A DNA stretch of 64,000 nt from Stomoxys calcitrans. Lineage: Eukaryota; Arthropoda; Insecta; Diptera; Muscidae. Under the pieces are notes generated by a model, which did no database searches, was not told the origin of the DNA, and saw nothing but the letters and a program-made list of their open reading frames with translations. The DNA is taken from contig NC_081555.1 of the NCBI RefSeq assembly GCF_963082655.1, forward strand, positions 91,427,272 to 91,491,271. Direction: 5' to 3'. Made by a program: the position numbers and the translations under genes. Of this stretch, positions 1-12,278 are shown in pieces. How positions within the stretch are numbered: position 1 is the first letter of the stretch; every line of letters starts with the position of its first letter.

Positions 1-220
1 CTTCGAACTTAACCTGCTTATGGACAAAAAAAGAATCTGTGCAAAGTTTCAGCTCAACATCTCTCAATAGACAGACGGACGGACATGGCTAGATCGTCTT
101 AGATTTTTACGACGATCAAGAATATATATACTTTATAGGGTCGGAAATGGATATTTCGATGTGTTGCAAACGGAATGACAAAATGAATATACCACCATTC
201 TTCGGTGGTGGGTATAAAAA
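1..220 (+). repeat. GGCCGG-head repeat, type B, 3' end
   Basis: The window opens inside the tail of a type B copy. It shows the sequence common to all tails: a gacagacggacgg stretch, the agaatatatatacttta phrase, then the terminal hairpin ending in ggtggtgggtataaaaa. The last ggtataaaaa is repeated 20 bp further on (230-240), which may be a small duplication of the end. The 5' part lies outside the window. Confidence 0.75.
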
Positions 221-1000
221 CGAAATTTGGGGTATAAAAACCTTTTCAGTTAATCAGTATTTTCAGTTATACGATATTTAACTTGAGCGATGTCAATTGC
301 ATTGAATAACACCAAAAGTATATGGTTCTTCCCATCAAGTTTCTCTTAAGCGGTTATTTTCATCGTATTACAGTTATGCGTTTTCGACTGTATTTTAAAT
401 AGTACCACTTCAGAGGGAATTTAAACAGACAAACGAACTGATTAATAAACGCTATTGATACTACCGATGATATACTGTCTACAAAACTGCATCAGTTATT
501 CGCTGTTGCTTCTTCCTTTATTCATCACATTTTTCTGTTTAGGTTAATGTTTTTGTTTCTCTGGCCGATGTGGTACATAATCATATTTGAATACTTTCTG
601 TTCTATGGAAATACACCCCTATGTCTGACTATCAAATTCATCTATAAGTACGTAAACACTCATAGAGAGATATGTGAATATACACCTGCTATTATCATCC
701 CTTGCTGCAGGATATTGTTTTGATAACAAATCACAACTGATTCAACAGTTTATTAATCATAGCTACATACACACATGCACATACCTGATTAAGGCAATCT
801 CACCATTGCACAGTGGTCACTGCCTCTTGGTAGGTTAGGCATCTCAAAAGTATACATGTGATTAATTCATTCTAACTGTACTCTTGAAGAATAAAACCAG
901 AAGAGAGAAGATGTAATTACTTGGTTTTCGACGTGAGTTAAGTGCAAAAGCGATGTGACAACAAAATATTAATAAAAAATATAATTACAAATTTTATTGA
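221..1000. other. No gene seen; A+T-rich non-repetitive DNA
   Basis: I find no convincing reading frame, splice-site pair or repeat in this stretch. Short runs such as the acatacacacatgcacatac tract near 768 are simple sequence. Confidence 0.4.
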
Positions 1001-1039
1001 CAAAATCTCTAATGAATATTGAAAAGTACAGTAGGACAA

Positions 1040-2300
1040 GGATAGCACAGTGTCCGTAGCCGCCACATGAATAAAGACAAAGCACCTTAGCCTCACGGCA
1101 GTGGTCGAAGTTATTTGTCTATCCACAATGTCCAGAGGCATTGGATTTAGCATTAAATTTATTGCATCAGATGGTGTCGTCCTCACTGCGGCTGTGATGC
1201 AAAAGCAAGCCATCTTTTAGATCCGGTTGAGTAGGTGGACTTTTGAAGCGCTGTCCACCAGACCATAACACCATACAGCATTATAGGTCTGACAACTGCA
1301 GTATACACAAAATGCATGACGCGTGGTCTAAACCCTCAACTTATGCCAATGGCTCTCTTGCAGGTGTATAGGACAAGAGTTCCCTTTCTTAAACTTTCCA
1401 AAATGTTGGATTTGAAGTTCAATTTCCTGTCCAGCAAAATACCCAGTTATTTTGCGCTTTCTGTAAATGGAACATTCTCTCCACCCAGGAAGACAGGTTC
1501 CACTGTAGGCAACTTGTAACTCCTGGTGAAAAGAACTACTTCTGCCTTACACGAATTTATACATAGACAACTAACGTTAGCCCCCTTTGCTGTTGCACGT
1601 AGAGCTTCCTGAAGTATATCTCCTAGAGTGAAAACTTTCCCCTAACCTCAATTCCCACGTCATCAGCTTTTGCGAACACTTTTACACCGTTTTCTTCCAG
1701 AGGCAATAAAAGATTGTTAATGGCTATATTCCAAAGTAGAGGGACAGTACACCTCCTCTGCTGACCCATCTTTCTAGATCCACTGATCCCCAAGCCTGTC
1801 GTAAAGCATCTTTTTGTAAGCAAGTTATTAATAAACTTTCTTACGATAGAGTTGGTGCCTAGAAACTCCAACTACTTCATGATTGATGTCTGTTTTATAT
1901 TTTTGAAAGCACCTTTAATGTCAAGAAATGCTACCATTGTATATTCCTTGACAGCGAGAGAAGCCTCTATATAGCCGACTAGGTCGTGTAGGGCTGTTTC
2001 AGTGGATTTGCCTTACTATATGCATGCTGCTGCCGCGACAGGCGATCTCCAGGAATCTTTGCCCTAAGATATATTTCTATCAACCTCGCAAAAGTTTTCA
2101 GCATAAAGGATGACAGATTAATAGCACGAAAATCCTTCGCCTTTGCGTGGTAAGGTTTGCCTGCTTTCGGAATGAAAATGACCTTCGTGACCCTCCATCC
2201 CACCCGTATATATGACGTGCTGATACAAGCAGAGTATATCTCCCTAAGCCAAGGAACCAGTCTATCAGACACAGCTTCTAATTCAACCGATGATACATGA
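1040..2300 (-). pseudogene. LOA/I-like LINE ORF2 remnant (reverse transcriptase to pre-RNase H)
   Basis: Read on the minus strand, this is a broken non-LTR retrotransposon ORF2. From 5' to 3' it shows the RT finger/palm phrase FIPKAGKP and DFRAINLSS (about 2170-2100), YLRAKIPGDRLSRQQHAY (about 2070-2020), a degenerate FLDI palm motif A near 1930, PLLWN, and the motif C region at 1656-1670. Motif C reads KADD instead of YADD. Downstream, 1210-1100 encodes ITAAVRTTPSDAINLMLN and PLDIV, the segment that precedes RNase H in LOA/I-type elements. Several frameshifts and stops separate these blocks, so it cannot make an enzyme. The same family recurs at 9141-10150 and 37870-40030. The clade is assigned by motif memory; LOA is preferred, with I or Jockey possible. 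Confidence 0.7.
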
Positions 2301-2309
2301 TCAGGGCAT

Positions 2310-2760
2310 CAAATTCAGGCAAAACGTATAAAAATTACGCCCTCCAAGGGCTCAACTCGGGAGATCGGTTTTTATAGGACTTACTTACTTCACTTTAATT
2401 GGCTTTGACAGAACATAGAATAGCGATCCAAGCGCTATTCTTTAGATATAGGACCTATATCTAAATATGGTCTGATATGAACCACCTTTAACTCAGATAT
2501 TGGGGAGCCTACTTCAACTCACCGTTCCAAATTTCAGCGAAATCGGGTAATAAATGCGGCAATTATGGGCTAAAGACTCAAAATCGGCAGATCGGTCTAT
2601 ATGGCAGCTATATCGAAATATAGTCCGATTTTGACCATATTCGGTTCGAACTTCGTTACGAATGATTCAAGTAATTGTTTCAAATTTTATTGAAATCGGG
2701 TTATAAATGCGGCTTTTTATGTATTTTTGGCCGCTCTTTCCAAACAAGTCCGACCATAGT
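2310..2760 (+). repeat. Type B repeat fragment with a short RTE-like LINE 3' end in it
   Basis: Phrases such as aatttcagcgaaatcggg and gatcggtctatatggcagct mark the type B repeat. Between about 2380 and 2447 the sequence is instead the 3' terminus of the RTE-like LINE (acttacttac tail, then ttaattggctttgacagaa and cgatccaagcgc), which matches 5691-5780. This looks like a severely 5'-truncated insertion of about 65 bp. Confidence 0.6.
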
Positions 2761-2949
2761 GCAATGTAAACGATATACTCGTACCTTGAAGCTAATACTT
2801 GTATTGTTTTTGTAATGGCACACAAGTTAATATACTACACGGCTCATGGCAGGGCATTGAAAGAAATAACATTTCAGACTATTTTGATAAGGTTTGAAGA
2901 GAGAGATAGTGAGGGTGAAGGTGATGGCTTTAATAATGCTTTATTAATA

Positions 2950-3230
2950 TGCAGAGTTTAGCATGTACGCTTGTGACGCTGAATGCCTTGGTCCGAATCC
3001 TGGTGAGAACATCCGAAAAAAATGTTCAGCTGTTGTTATCCCTTCCTATTGCTGGTGAGATTTGTGAGGTATTAAGTCATGTAAAAACTTCTCCCCTAAG
3101 AGGTGTCGCACTGCGGCACCACTTTCGGACTCGTCAATAAAAAGGTGGTCCCTTATCATTGAGCTTAAATGTGAATCGGAGAAGTTTGCCTCTGTTGCTT
3201 AATGGAGTGTTCATTGGCTAAATTTGCCTT
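2950..3230 (+). mobile_element. tRNA-derived SINE, family 1 (damaged head)
   Basis: This copy matches the better preserved SINE at 57348-57665. It keeps gcagagtttagcatgt (remains of the A box), ggtccgaatcc (a mutated B box), the body phrase gtgtcgcactgcggcac, and the tail ttaatggagtgttcattggc. The first tRNA-like bases are missing or mutated, so RNA polymerase III activity is unlikely. Confidence 0.75.
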
Positions 3231-3723
3231 TGTCTTACACTTTAATGGTCTTTTGTAGTACGATCCCTTTCAAAATTTCCCACAGACCTAGTCCAATGTC
3301 AGTTTATCGATTTAAAAAGTCAATATGGGTATGCTGGACTTTTAACAATTTGATACATTCATGCTACATTCAGTGTATACGGGCAGTAATGCTTCTCTCG
3401 ACACCCCGTTTTTACTTGCGGTTTTGTCATTCTTCAGTCCCTAACCATGAAATCATTGGTTATAAAAAAAGAATTATTTGATTATATTATTATGGTATTT
3501 TAATTTTTGGCTTTATACATTTCTTTTGTTCTTTATTTGTGGTGTAGCTTTTTTTTATAAATTTGTTTTCTGTCTGCATCACTGACAATAGCGAAGCCGC
3601 CGTTGAATAATAACAAAAAGAAATATCCATAGAAGGCAAAGGCAAATAAACTTAAATTTGAATAAGAAATACAGCAAAAATAAGTCAACTTGTGGATATG
3701 GACAGACAAAAAGAAACGAAACA

Positions 3724-5104
3724 AGTAAAAGTGCGCTCTGTTCGGCCGGGCCGAATCTTATATACCCTTCACCATAGATCGTATTTGTCAAGTTCTTTGC
3801 CCGTTATTTCCTTTTAGGCAAACAAAGGATAATGGATAAGAATTGCTTTGCTATTGGAGCTATATCAGGTTATGGACTGATTCGGACCATACTTGGTTTC
3901 GATGTTAAAGACTGTTAGGAGAAGTCATTGTGCAAAAGTTCAGCCAAACCGGATAAGAATTTCGCCCTTTTACTGGCTGAAGAATTCTAAATTCGAGATC
4001 GCTTTATATGGAAGCTATATCAGGTTATGAACCGATTTAGACCATACCTGTAGTAGTTGTTGGATGTCAAATCAAAACACTTCTCGCTAAAATTTAGTCG
4101 AATTGGATAACAAATGCGCCATCTAGCTGCTCAAACAAAAATCCGACATCTTAATACCGTCAAACCTGGCCGGCTGTTAACAGCTGTTTGCGCGAGACCA
4201 CCTTTTTAAATCCGCCTTGCACTAATAGGAAGAATTTGTGCAAAATTTCAAGCGCCTAGAAATGTTGAAGTCGTTTTACAAAATTTCATCCATTTCATTT
4301 CACCCTAATGAGTCTTAAACATTATAAAAAGGAAATCGGTTTATTGGGAGCTATACAGGGGCCGAATTACCGTATACGTGAAAGGGTAAAATCGTTCGAA
4401 ATCTCTCTATTGTGAATGATGTATCTCATTATTGAAAGGGAATTTTGCGATGATTTGGCACCAGGTTACGAACCGATTTAGATCACAGTTTTTGGAAGTC
4501 ATAACAAAACCCCTCATGCAAAATTTCAGCCAAATCAGATAAGAATTGCGCCCTCTAATGGCTCAACAAGTCAAGATCCGTAAACAGTTTATATGGGAGC
4601 TATGTCAGGTTATGAACCGATTTTGACCATACTTAGCACTGTTGTTATTTCATGCGAAATTTCAGACAAATTGTATATTTTTTGCGCCCTCTAGAGGCTC
4701 AAGAAGTAAACCGGGAGATCGATTTATGTGGGAGCTATATGAAGTTATAAACCGTTTTAGACTATTCTCGACGTAGTTGTTGGAAGTCAAATCAAAAAAT
4801 CTTGCAAAATTTCACCCGAATCGGATAATAAATGCGCCCTCTAGCGGCTCAAGAAGTTAAGATCCGACCTACGCTTATAAGAAGTATTCATGCACAATTT
4901 CAAGCCACTAGCTTTATTTCTTCGCAAGTTAGGGTGCTTTCGACAGACGGACGGACGTATGGACACGGCTAAATCGATTTAGAATGTCAAGACGATCTAG
5001 AATATATACACTTTGTTGAGTCTCATATCAATATTTCGATGTGTTACAAACGAAACGGCAAAATTAGTATACTCCCATTCTAAATATATTGAAGGGTATA
5101 AAAA
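3724..5104 (+). repeat. GGCCGG-head repeat, type A, near full length
   Basis: The copy starts acaagtaaaagtgcgctctg, carries the perfect 15-bp palindrome ttcggccgggccgaa, and ends in tgaagggtataaaaaac. Inside are about seven diverged units built on gtttatatgggagctatatc, gcaaaatttcagccaaatcg and gcgccctctagcggctcaag. The terminal hairpin is partly degraded (ctaaatatattgaaggg), so this is an old copy. Confidence 0.8.
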
Positions 5105-5690
5105 ACAACACGCCATTTATTTATTTTGTTGACACTTAAGTAGTATTTAAAACTTTCTAATTGGAATGCGAAAGAAACAAAAACAAAAATAAAACACAGC
5201 GCAAATACAAAAGCACCACTAAATATCCGCAAATATAATTTAAAGGAAATATATAAAAGAGGTCAGTCCAAAGAACCTAAAGAGAGACGCTTAAATTGTT
5301 TCGTATGTTAATGTGTTTTTTAAATGCTATTAGCTTAGACCTCTGATATCAATAAAAGCAGTTCAATACTTTGTTAAATGCTATTCAAGGACCTCTTATA
5401 ATCCGGACAAAAATACCCCCAGCACTGTGCTCCTATAGACCCGGAAGGAAGCATGTGCTTGATCGTTTCTTATTCATCTAGACAACTTTTATGCAGGATA
5501 TATATGCTTGCCGCTTTATGGCCTGATGTGCTGTGCTCAGTTCACTTCCATTTAAGTACTCAGATATAATTCTGTGGAAATGTAACAAAACTCCACAACT
5601 TGAGTTTTATCATATAGCTACAGAAATACTTACATACCCCTTAAAATATTTTGTTTATAAATTGACGCAAATTTTAAGAGCAAAATAGTT

Positions 5691-7490
5691 TTACTTACTT
5701 ACTTTACTTTAATTGGCTATGACAGAAAGTTTTTTCCACTAGCCGAACGTAGAATAGCGTTCCAAGCGCCTTGATCTTCTGCGCTCATTTTATAATCTCT
5801 GACACCAAGTTTTGAGGTGTCTCCCGCCACTTGATCTTTCCATCGGGCTTTTGGTCATCCCGGTTTGCGTGTACCACTGTGTTTGCCTTCAAAAGACTTC
5901 TTTGCTGGATCATCTTCATCCATTCTGACAACATGACCTAGCCAACGTAGCCGTTGTATTTTGATATGTGTAACTATGCTATCGATGTCATACAGGTCGT
6001 GGTTCATACGACGCCTATATTCTCCATTAACACAAACTGGTCCATATATTTTACGAAGAATCTTTCTCCCAAGTACGCCAAGCAATGCCTTATCTGCTTT
6101 AACAAGTACCCATGCTTCAGAACCATATACCAACACGGGTAGTATCAGTGTCTTGTATAGTGTAATCTTCGCCTGTCGAGAGGTGGACTTGTATCTAAAC
6201 TGCTTACTTAATCCAAAGTAGCATCTGTTTGCCAGTATTATTCTTCGCTTTATCTCAAAACTGGTGTCATTCGTTTTAGTTATGGCGGTGCCGAGGTAGA
6301 TAAAGCTACTGACTATCTCAAGGTTGTCGCTCCCAACTTTCTCCATTTTCTTTATCTGCTCGGTTGCGCAAGGCTTTTTGGGAGTTGAAACCATCCATTT
6401 CGTCTTATCTGCCTTACTGCCAGACCAATTTCCAGTGACTCTCGTTCGATTCTTTCAAAGGCTGCAGTTACTACTTCCGGTGACCGACCTATGATGTCGA
6501 TGTCGTCGGCGTAGGCGAGTAGCATGTGTTCTCTTGTAATTAGTGTGCCATACCTATTCACATCTACATCTTGTATATTCTTCTCCAACAGGCTGTCTCC
6601 TTGTCTGAAACCTCGTTTGGTATTAAATGGTTCGGAGAGATTCTTTGCTATTCTTACTGAGGAACGCGTATCAGCAAGTGTCATCCTGCAGAGTCTTATC
6701 AATTTTGCAGGGATACCAAACTCGGAAATGGCTTGAAATACCTTTGAATATAAAAGAGTATCGAAGGCGACTTTGTAGTCAACAAAGAGATGGTAGGTGT
6801 TGAATTGTCCTTCTCGGTTGTTTTCCAGGGTTTGGAGCATTGGGAATATAAGATAGAGGGTGGATTTACCAGGTCTAAAGCCGCATTGATAGGGCCTCTC
6901 TCTCATAGACTTTATGTTTTAATCTTTCATGCAGTACGCTCGATAGTATCTTGTATGCGATGGGGAGTAGACTTTTTCTTTGTAGTTCTCAAATTCGTCT
7001 TGTCTCCTTTCTTGTGTACGGGACATAGTATGCTGAGGTTCCAATCGTCGGGTATGAGTTCTTCTAGCCAGATTTCGCAGATAAGCTGATGCATACGCCT
7101 TATCAGCATGTCGCCTCCGTTCTTAAATAGTTCAGCGGGTGACCCGTCGTCTCCTCCTGCCTTGTTGTTCTTTAGACGGGTCACTGCTACTTGGACCTCA
7201 TTCTGAATAGCAGGTAAACCTTCTATACCATCATCAGGGATTGGTTCTGCGGTATCCTCTTCGCCGCGAACGTCGGATACTAGCAGTTGGGTAAAATGTT
7301 CTTTCCATATCCTCAGCATGTTATCTGTGTCAGTTAGCAGATTTCCTTCTTAGTCTTTACTGGAGGATGTGCCTACACCAAAGCTATCGGTTTGATGTTT
7401 AATTCTTTGGTAGAATTTCCGGACTTCATTCTGACTCCTGTACATCTCAATTCGCTCGCACTCAAGTGCAGGTGCACGTACAATTTGACA
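5691..7490 (-). pseudogene. RTE-like LINE, reverse transcriptase ORF, 5'-truncated and frameshifted
   Basis: On the minus strand this is a long non-LTR RT domain. It starts near 7490 with an ECERIEMYRSQNEVRKFY linker and runs through AGGDDGSPAELFK (fingers), YQCGFRPGKST, FVDYKVAFDTL (motif A with its aspartate), GFRQGDSL (motif B) and AYADDIDIIG (motif C, YADD intact at 6502-6513). It continues into the thumb and C-terminal region (YLGTAITKTNDTSFEIKRR, VYGSEAWVL, RLRWLGHVVRMDEDD). Frame changes near 6910 and 6390 and a deletion just after motif B make it defective. The 3' end is a (GTAA)n tail at 5691-5702. Related 3' ends lie at 2380, 26048 and 29885. The phrases resemble CFDP2/RTE-type insect LINEs; the clade is not proven. 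Confidence 0.75.
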
Positions 7491-7770
7491 ATCGCTCAAA
7501 AACGACTCGTGTCAATTAGAGTGAAGAAATATTGAAAAAAATACAATCGTGGTGCTTCAAAATACGTTTAAACGTTCATTCGTTTTGCGCTTCTTTTGTT
7601 TGATCACAAAATTATTTCATTTTGTTCTTGGATTTATCCAGCTTAGAGCAATTGTTTTTTTTTTTTTGCTTCTATTTCAAATAGAAAAGCAAAATAACAA
7701 AAACCGTTCAAAGAGTTTCAGCTATGTGATATATTAACTGTATTGAGGCCGGGATGCAATAATAGCGATT

Positions 7771-7970
7771 TCGCCCTTTGTAAGATGGCTCATCAGATTG
7801 CTATGCCCCAAATGATTACAATGCTTCCACCTATTCACTAATTAGTGAGCAATGCAATGTATTTGAAGGGCATGCTTCTACCATTGCATTGTTCACTTAT
7901 TAGTGAGTAGATGGAAGCATGTAATCTTTTGGTGGCATAGTAATCTGGTGAGCCCTGTGGCAAAGGGCGC
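7771..7970. repeat. Long imperfect palindrome, MITE-like
   Basis: The left arm (7771-7857) and right arm (7884-7970) are reverse complements over about 87 bp with scattered mismatches. For example, cgccctttg at the left end pairs with caaagggcg at the right, and gcttccacctattcactaat pairs with attagtgagtagatggaagc in shifted register. The loop is about 26 bp. The structure could be a foldback MITE; I cannot define a target-site duplication. Confidence 0.7.
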
Positions 7971-9140
7971 AAGGCACAAACCGTTAAACAAGGGATCTCT
8001 TGTTTAAAATTGAGTCTTTATGAAATCAACTGTTAACATTTATTACAGATATGTTTGCTGAAACAACAAACAATGTAATTAATGGTTGTCACTTCAGTCG
8101 TTATATGTATTTAATGTTTTAATTGATCTGGTAGTTAAAACAGTAGATTGTGTGATTTAAAATTACAAATCGAAATGTTTGCTGAAAATCAATTTTTATA
8201 AACATCTCAATGTTGATAAATATTTTCCCTTTTGAATCTTTCCCGGGGCTTCTGCTAAATATATCCTTTGTTTTCATACAAAATATTGTATTGCCTACCC
8301 TCACAACATACACATCTCAATTTTGGCATTCCACTCTTGCTCTATTCTTGCACACTTTCACTCTGTTTTGCTATTTATATATTAAGGCTCTCTTTCCTTT
8401 TTGTTTAAGGTACTTTTTCGCAACCTTACTCTATAATTTTCTCATATTCCCAGGCATAGGCTCAGAGTGGCATACTACCTACTCTCAGTGTTATTGCTTT
8501 CAGCAAAGCACATTTATTCGCTCTTTCTCTCTTCCTTTTTAGGTTATCCTTGTATGTTTTTTTTTCTAGACCATTCATTCATGTATTCATTCATACCAAC
8601 TATTTCAGCTGTTTTTCTCTGGGGTTTCCTTCCTGTACATGTTTCAGTGTTTGTGGTTATTTTGAATGTTGTTGTTGTTATTGTTTAGATTGAAATCACT
8701 ACAACAATAATAGAGAGGCATAATAATGTGTCGTCCTCCAAACACATGTTTGCAAGGATAAAATCATTATGGGCTTTTAAAATTCATCAACTTTAACCTT
8801 TAAAGATTGAAAACAGGCAAAATTAAAGGAGAAAAAAAAGACAACCAACTTAGTTGTGTGGGGAGAAGAATTCTTTGGGGTATGTTAGAATTTTGATTAA
8901 TTTTTTAAAAATGTGTTAATGGGAAGGGTAAAATATTAATTAATGAGGAATAATATTATATTGGAATATTAGTTTATCCCAAGGTTAAGGGTTTATCCAC
9001 ATAAAAGCGATTATTGATGATGATTTTGTATGATATGGTTTGCGTAATTTAAGTGCAATATGTTGGATGTTGGTTTTAAAGGGTCTTAAGTTGCATTGAT
9101 AAATGAAAATTGATCCATGAACATTCCAAATTACGTTAGT
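7971..9140. other. No gene seen; T-rich low-copy DNA
   Basis: Long T-rich frames at 8210-8690 look like composition artefacts: hydrophobic, without introns or family motifs. A short purine-rich tract lies near 8820-8845. I see no supported feature. Confidence 0.4.
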
Positions 9141-10150
9141 TAAGGTTAGGTTAGGTTTAAGTGGCAGTCTGCCATCAGACTCACTTAGACGTTTTCGACC
9201 ATTGTGATACCATGTGGCAACCTTCAGCCTGTCAGCATGTGTTCCGATTAGACAGTGACCTGTCATGACGGACACATTGACTGAGACGTCTGTTCTTGTC
9301 AATGACAGCAAAGCAGTAGACCTCTTCAAGTCTAGATTAGGCCACATAGTTATGGAATACTCACAGCCCCCTCTTTGTGACCATCTATCATTCGTTCCCC
9401 TTCGGGCCCCGTTGATCGCCGAAGGCAATTAGTCTGTATCGACCTCGATACTAGCCTGCATCGTCACAAACTGGACGAAACCCAAGAAATTCAGCAAGGA
9501 CATCGGAGTATACTGATGACAGTCCATTGACTATCCCAATCCAATTATTCCTAGGTATGCAGCCCTGTTCTTCTCCCTTGTCGACAACTGCCATCCCCAA
9601 ACTGTCCCTAGTGACATTAGCAAAGGTTCTTGGACCCATCTTACTGTTGTTCGCCCTAGTTCTTTTAGGCATGGAATGCCCTCCAGGTTACCGCAGCCTT
9701 TAGGCTAACTAGGCGGTGCAGTTTCCGAATCTAGACGTGTAGTCTTTGGAGTAGCCTGTGCAGCGAATTCCCGAGCACAATTTAGGGAATCTCTCTCCCT
9801 ATCAGAGAGAGTCTTAGGATCACTCGTACCAAGCCTCTCAATAAACCTGAGAGCGATGCGTTTTCTATTATTTCAACATCTCAAAGAGCGTGTTGGTTTA
9901 TCGGGGAAGACCGATGGCCTAAGCTAATTATAGGCATGCGGAGAAGGAATAGGTTCGGCCTTGTCCTTAAGACTCGAACCGGGTGTCTTCGTCAAAAGCC
10001 CAGTCGTCTGACGCCTATAGGAGCCTGGAGCAGCCGCTCCACCAGTCGAGGTTTCAGTAGTAGACAACATGCTACAGCATGATACCACCACCGTAGCTGT
10101 TGGGTGTTTGGAGTCCATTCTAAGCCTACTCCCGAGCTCTAGATCTGCCG
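9141..10150 (-). pseudogene. LOA/I-like LINE with ORF1 fragment fused to the 3' end of ORF2
   Basis: On the minus strand, 10118-9924 and 9672-9451 encode ORF1 (gag-like) sequence, including RTFANVTRDSLGMAVVDKG and the DDAG stretch near 9455. At about 9405-9430 the reading passes directly into the ORF2 C-terminus (NDRWSQRGGCEYSITMWPNL, then SVMTGHCLIGTHADRLKVA). The zinc-knuckle-like end of ORF2 is deleted too: after DRLKVA comes TWYHNGRKRLSES, the 3' UTR read in frame. The element ends with a (CCTAA)2-like tail at 9141-9155. A large internal deletion has therefore removed nearly all of ORF2, including RT and RNase H. Confidence 0.7.
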
Positions 10151-10735
10151 CTCCACTGGAAACAGACGCAGATCATCAACCGCCTAATGGATACGTCTTT
10201 CGCAGCTATCCTTGAGTGGCTTAAATTTTTCTTCCAAAAAACAAAAATGACCTATGACGAGTTACAGGAAAATTCTTGCGGAGTGAAATAACAATACTCC
10301 ACTTCACTCAATGGTAAAAAAATAATAAAAAATAATGTGGGGTGCTCTACATTAAATTGTTTGTGATTAATTCGACTTATATTTGTCCTTAATTTTGGAA
10401 TAATCATTATAAGTTAAACATTAATAAAAATAATAGAGGCCGCAATAAACACTTACATTTGTGCGTCTTTTGGCATTCGAAAAAAGTATTTATAAAGAAA
10501 ATAACTGTTTCTCGATAGCAACAGACCAATCCAAAGTGATTTTCGAACGAGCGATAGTCGATATCGATTCTCTTGATTCGAAAAATGTGCAATTCGGTTG
10601 AAGAATCGGATGCCGTGATTAGGCTAGAGCTGGCAAACTATCCCTCGATATTTTTGATAGTTTAATAATAAATATCGATAGTATCGATACTATCGTTATT
10701 TTCCCATCTCCTATATTTCAAACGAAAATGACATG

Positions 10736-11338
10736 TATGTTCAAATCGGATAAGAATTACGCCCTCTAGTGGCTCAAGAAGTCAAGATTCAAAATCGGTT
10801 TATATGGCTGCTATGCCAGGTTATGGATCGATTTGAACCATACTTAGCGCAGTATTTGGAAGTTATAACACGTCATGCTAAATTTCAGCCAAATCGGATA
10901 GTAATTGCGCCCCCTAAAGGCTCAAGATGTCAAGACCCCAGGTTTATAGGACAACCACACTTAGCATAGTTGTTGTAAACCATAACAAAACACCTCATGC
11001 AAAATGTCAGCCAAATCGGAAAAGAAATGCGCCCTCTAGTGTCTCAAGAAGTCAAGACCCAAGACCCGGTTAATATGGCAGCTATATCAAAACATGGACC
11101 GACATGACCAATTTAGAATCCCAACCAAGCGAGAATTTCGAGCGCCCAGCTTTACTCCTTCGAAAGTTAACGTGCTTTCGACAAACAGACGGATGGACGG
11201 GCATGGCTATATCGACTTAAAATGTCATGACGATCAAGAATATATATACTTTATGGTGTCTTAGACGAATATTTGGAGGAGTTACAAACAAAATGACGAA
11301 ATTAGTATACCTCCATCCTATGGTGGAGTGTATAAAAA
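10736..11338 (+). repeat. Type A repeat (3' half), nested in the hAT-like element
   Basis: This is a 5'-truncated type A copy with three internal units, the conserved tail (gacgatcaagaatatatata, then ttacaaacaaaatgacgaaa) and the end tggtggagtgtataaaaa. Its boundaries are given by the uninterrupted hAT-like copy at 37997-38343, which continues from gaaaatg directly to the ..tcaagagat.. sequence found after 11338. Confidence 0.75.
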
Positions 11339-11518
11339 TCAGGAGATCGATTTATATAGAAGCAATATCAATGCACAGACCAAATAAAACCAAGATTAAT
11401 AAAGTCTGTTGGAAGTCACTAGAGAAATCATTTGAGAAATGTTTAGCCTAATCGGATGAAAATTGAGCCCTCTATAGGCGCAACGCATCTTAGGACACAT
11501 TTAATGTCGCATCGCTTA

Positions 11519-12278
11519 TTATACCCACCACTATAGTATGGGGGTATACTAATCTAGTCATTCCATTTGTGACACCTCGAAATATTGTTCAAGGACCCCA
11601 TAAAGTATATATATTCTTGATCGTCTCGATATTCTGAACTAGCCATGTCCGTCCGTCCGTCTGTCGAAATCACAATAGCGGCCGAACGCGTATTGATTTA
11701 GGTCGTTGGGGATTGCAAATGGGCCATATCGGTTCAGATTTGCATATAGTTCCCATATAAACCGATCTCCCGATTTCACTTCTTAAGCCCATGGAAGCCA
11801 CAATTTTTGTCCGATTTGGCTGAAATTTTGCGACGGAGTACCGCCAAAATTGGCCAAGTGCCAAGTACGGTCCAAATTGGTCTACAACCTGATATAGCTC
11901 CCATAAAAACCGATCTCCCGATTTGAGTTCTGAGCGCCTGGAAGCCACAATTTTTGTCCGATTTGGCTGAAATTTTGTACATGGTGTTCTGTTATGACTT
12001 CAAACAACTGTGTTAAGTGCGGTTCAAATCGGTCAAGAACATGATATAGCTCCCGTATAAACCGATCTCCCCATTTGACTTCTTGAGCTCTTACCAGCCA
12101 CGATTTTTATCCTATTTGGCTGACATTTTGCATGTAGTGTTCTGTTATAACTCTGGACAACTGCGCCAAGTACGGTTTAACTCGGTCTATAATTAGATAA
12201 AGCTCCCATATTTTAGCAGAATCCATGGTGGTGGGCTCCCAAAATTCGGCTCGGCCGAACTTAGCACGCTTTTATTTG
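11519..12278 (-). repeat. Type A repeat, opposite orientation, nested in the hAT-like element
   Basis: Reading left to right, it begins with the inverted tail (atacccaccactatagtatg) and ends with the inverted head (ggctcggccgaacttagcac). It carries units with ttttgtccgatttggctgaa. Together with 10736-11338 it forms an inverted pair separated by about 180 bp of hAT-like sequence. Confidence 0.75.

Noticed and set aside
220..300. TATA-box promoter at ggggtataaaaacc (228-242)
   Set aside because: The gggtataaaaa word is the normal end of every type B repeat copy.
8210..8688. Two overlapping hydrophobic frames on +
   Set aside because: T-rich sequence gives Phe/Leu-rich translations; no splice sites, start context or conserved pattern.
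11670..11982. Open frames across type A repeats (for example RFLWELYQVVDQFGPYLA and similar phrases elsewhere)
   Set aside because: They recur wherever the repeat occurs, in all three frames, because the unit length is near a multiple of three. Starts differ between copies and none has a family match.
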